The notes beneath the pieces were generated by a model. That model saw only the letters and a program-made list of their open reading frames with translations, was not told the origin of the DNA and made no database searches. From an uncultured Propionibacteriaceae bacterium (lineage in GTDB: Bacteria > Actinomycetota > Actinomycetes > Propionibacteriales > Propionibacteriaceae): 5,263 nucleotides of DNA. Positions within the stretch are counted from its first letter, which is position 1; each line of letters starts with the position of its first letter. Of this stretch, positions 5,220 through 5,263 are shown in pieces. Position numbers and translations under genes: made by a program. Location of the stretch: positions 1 through 5,263 of the forward strand of contig CALLVV010000094.1 of NCBI GenBank assembly GCA_938012815.1. Reading direction: 5' to 3'.

Positions 5220-5263
5220 CGTGCGGGCCGGATACCATGAGGCGCGAAACAGGTTGTGAACAG

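Noticed and set aside
5233..5263. A -10-like TACCAT and a GTG (about 5255) suggesting a new gene at the right edge.
   Set aside because: There is no acceptable -35, no Shine-Dalgarno sequence, and too little sequence to judge.
1..5263. tRNA or rRNA genes, CRISPR arrays, or toxin-antitoxin pairs.
   Set aside because: No T-loop/acceptor pattern, no regularly spaced repeats and no recognisable toxin or antitoxin motifs were seen.

Overview
The window looks like chromosomal DNA of a high-GC Gram-positive bacterium (Actinomycetota). The coding regions have strongly G/C-biased third codon positions. Shine-Dalgarno motifs are clear, two genes appear to start at TTG, and the gene types fit: a VanZ-RDD fusion, an alkyltransferase-like protein with PWWR, and a RocD-type ornithine aminotransferase. 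I cannot name a genus from this sequence.

Layout. Positions 1-154 may hold the 5' end of an unrecognised minus-strand gene that runs off the left edge (weak). About 158-284 looks like the decayed right end of an IS3-family insertion sequence: a transposase C-terminus ending in a stop at 223 and a terminal-repeat-like sequence at 259-284. Positions 285-591 are only about 50% GC, unlike the genes, and hold no gene I can defend. From 592 to 3762 there is a minus-strand cluster transcribed in the order amino acid permease (3762-2380), ornithine aminotransferase rocD (2186-948), alkyltransferase-like protein (927-592). A 174-base divergent intergenic region follows, with two inverted repeats. A plus-strand VanZ/RDD membrane protein occupies 3937-5073. 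The last 190 bases carry a run of hairpins, including a 25-bp stem.

How the genes work together. RocD converts ornithine and 2-oxoglutarate to glutamate-5-semialdehyde and glutamate, the key step of arginine/ornithine breakdown to glutamate or proline. The permease next to it is of the GabP/RocE/ProY type and probably brings in a related amino acid. The alkyltransferase-like gene begins 20 bases after the rocD stop and is probably cotranscribed, although its role (recognising O6-alkylguanine) is unrelated. The pentamer CGTGA/TCACG is concentrated in both intergenic regions of the permease-rocD pair and may mark binding sites of a shared regulator (inference).

The genes themselves belong to known families. 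The observations most worth following are the 25-bp hairpin after the VanZ gene, whose only non-Watson-Crick pairs are G-U wobbles on the plus strand, the clustered CGTGA half-sites, and the IS-remnant/low-GC junction that seems to supply the last codons of the alkyltransferase-like gene. No wholly new multi-gene system is evident.
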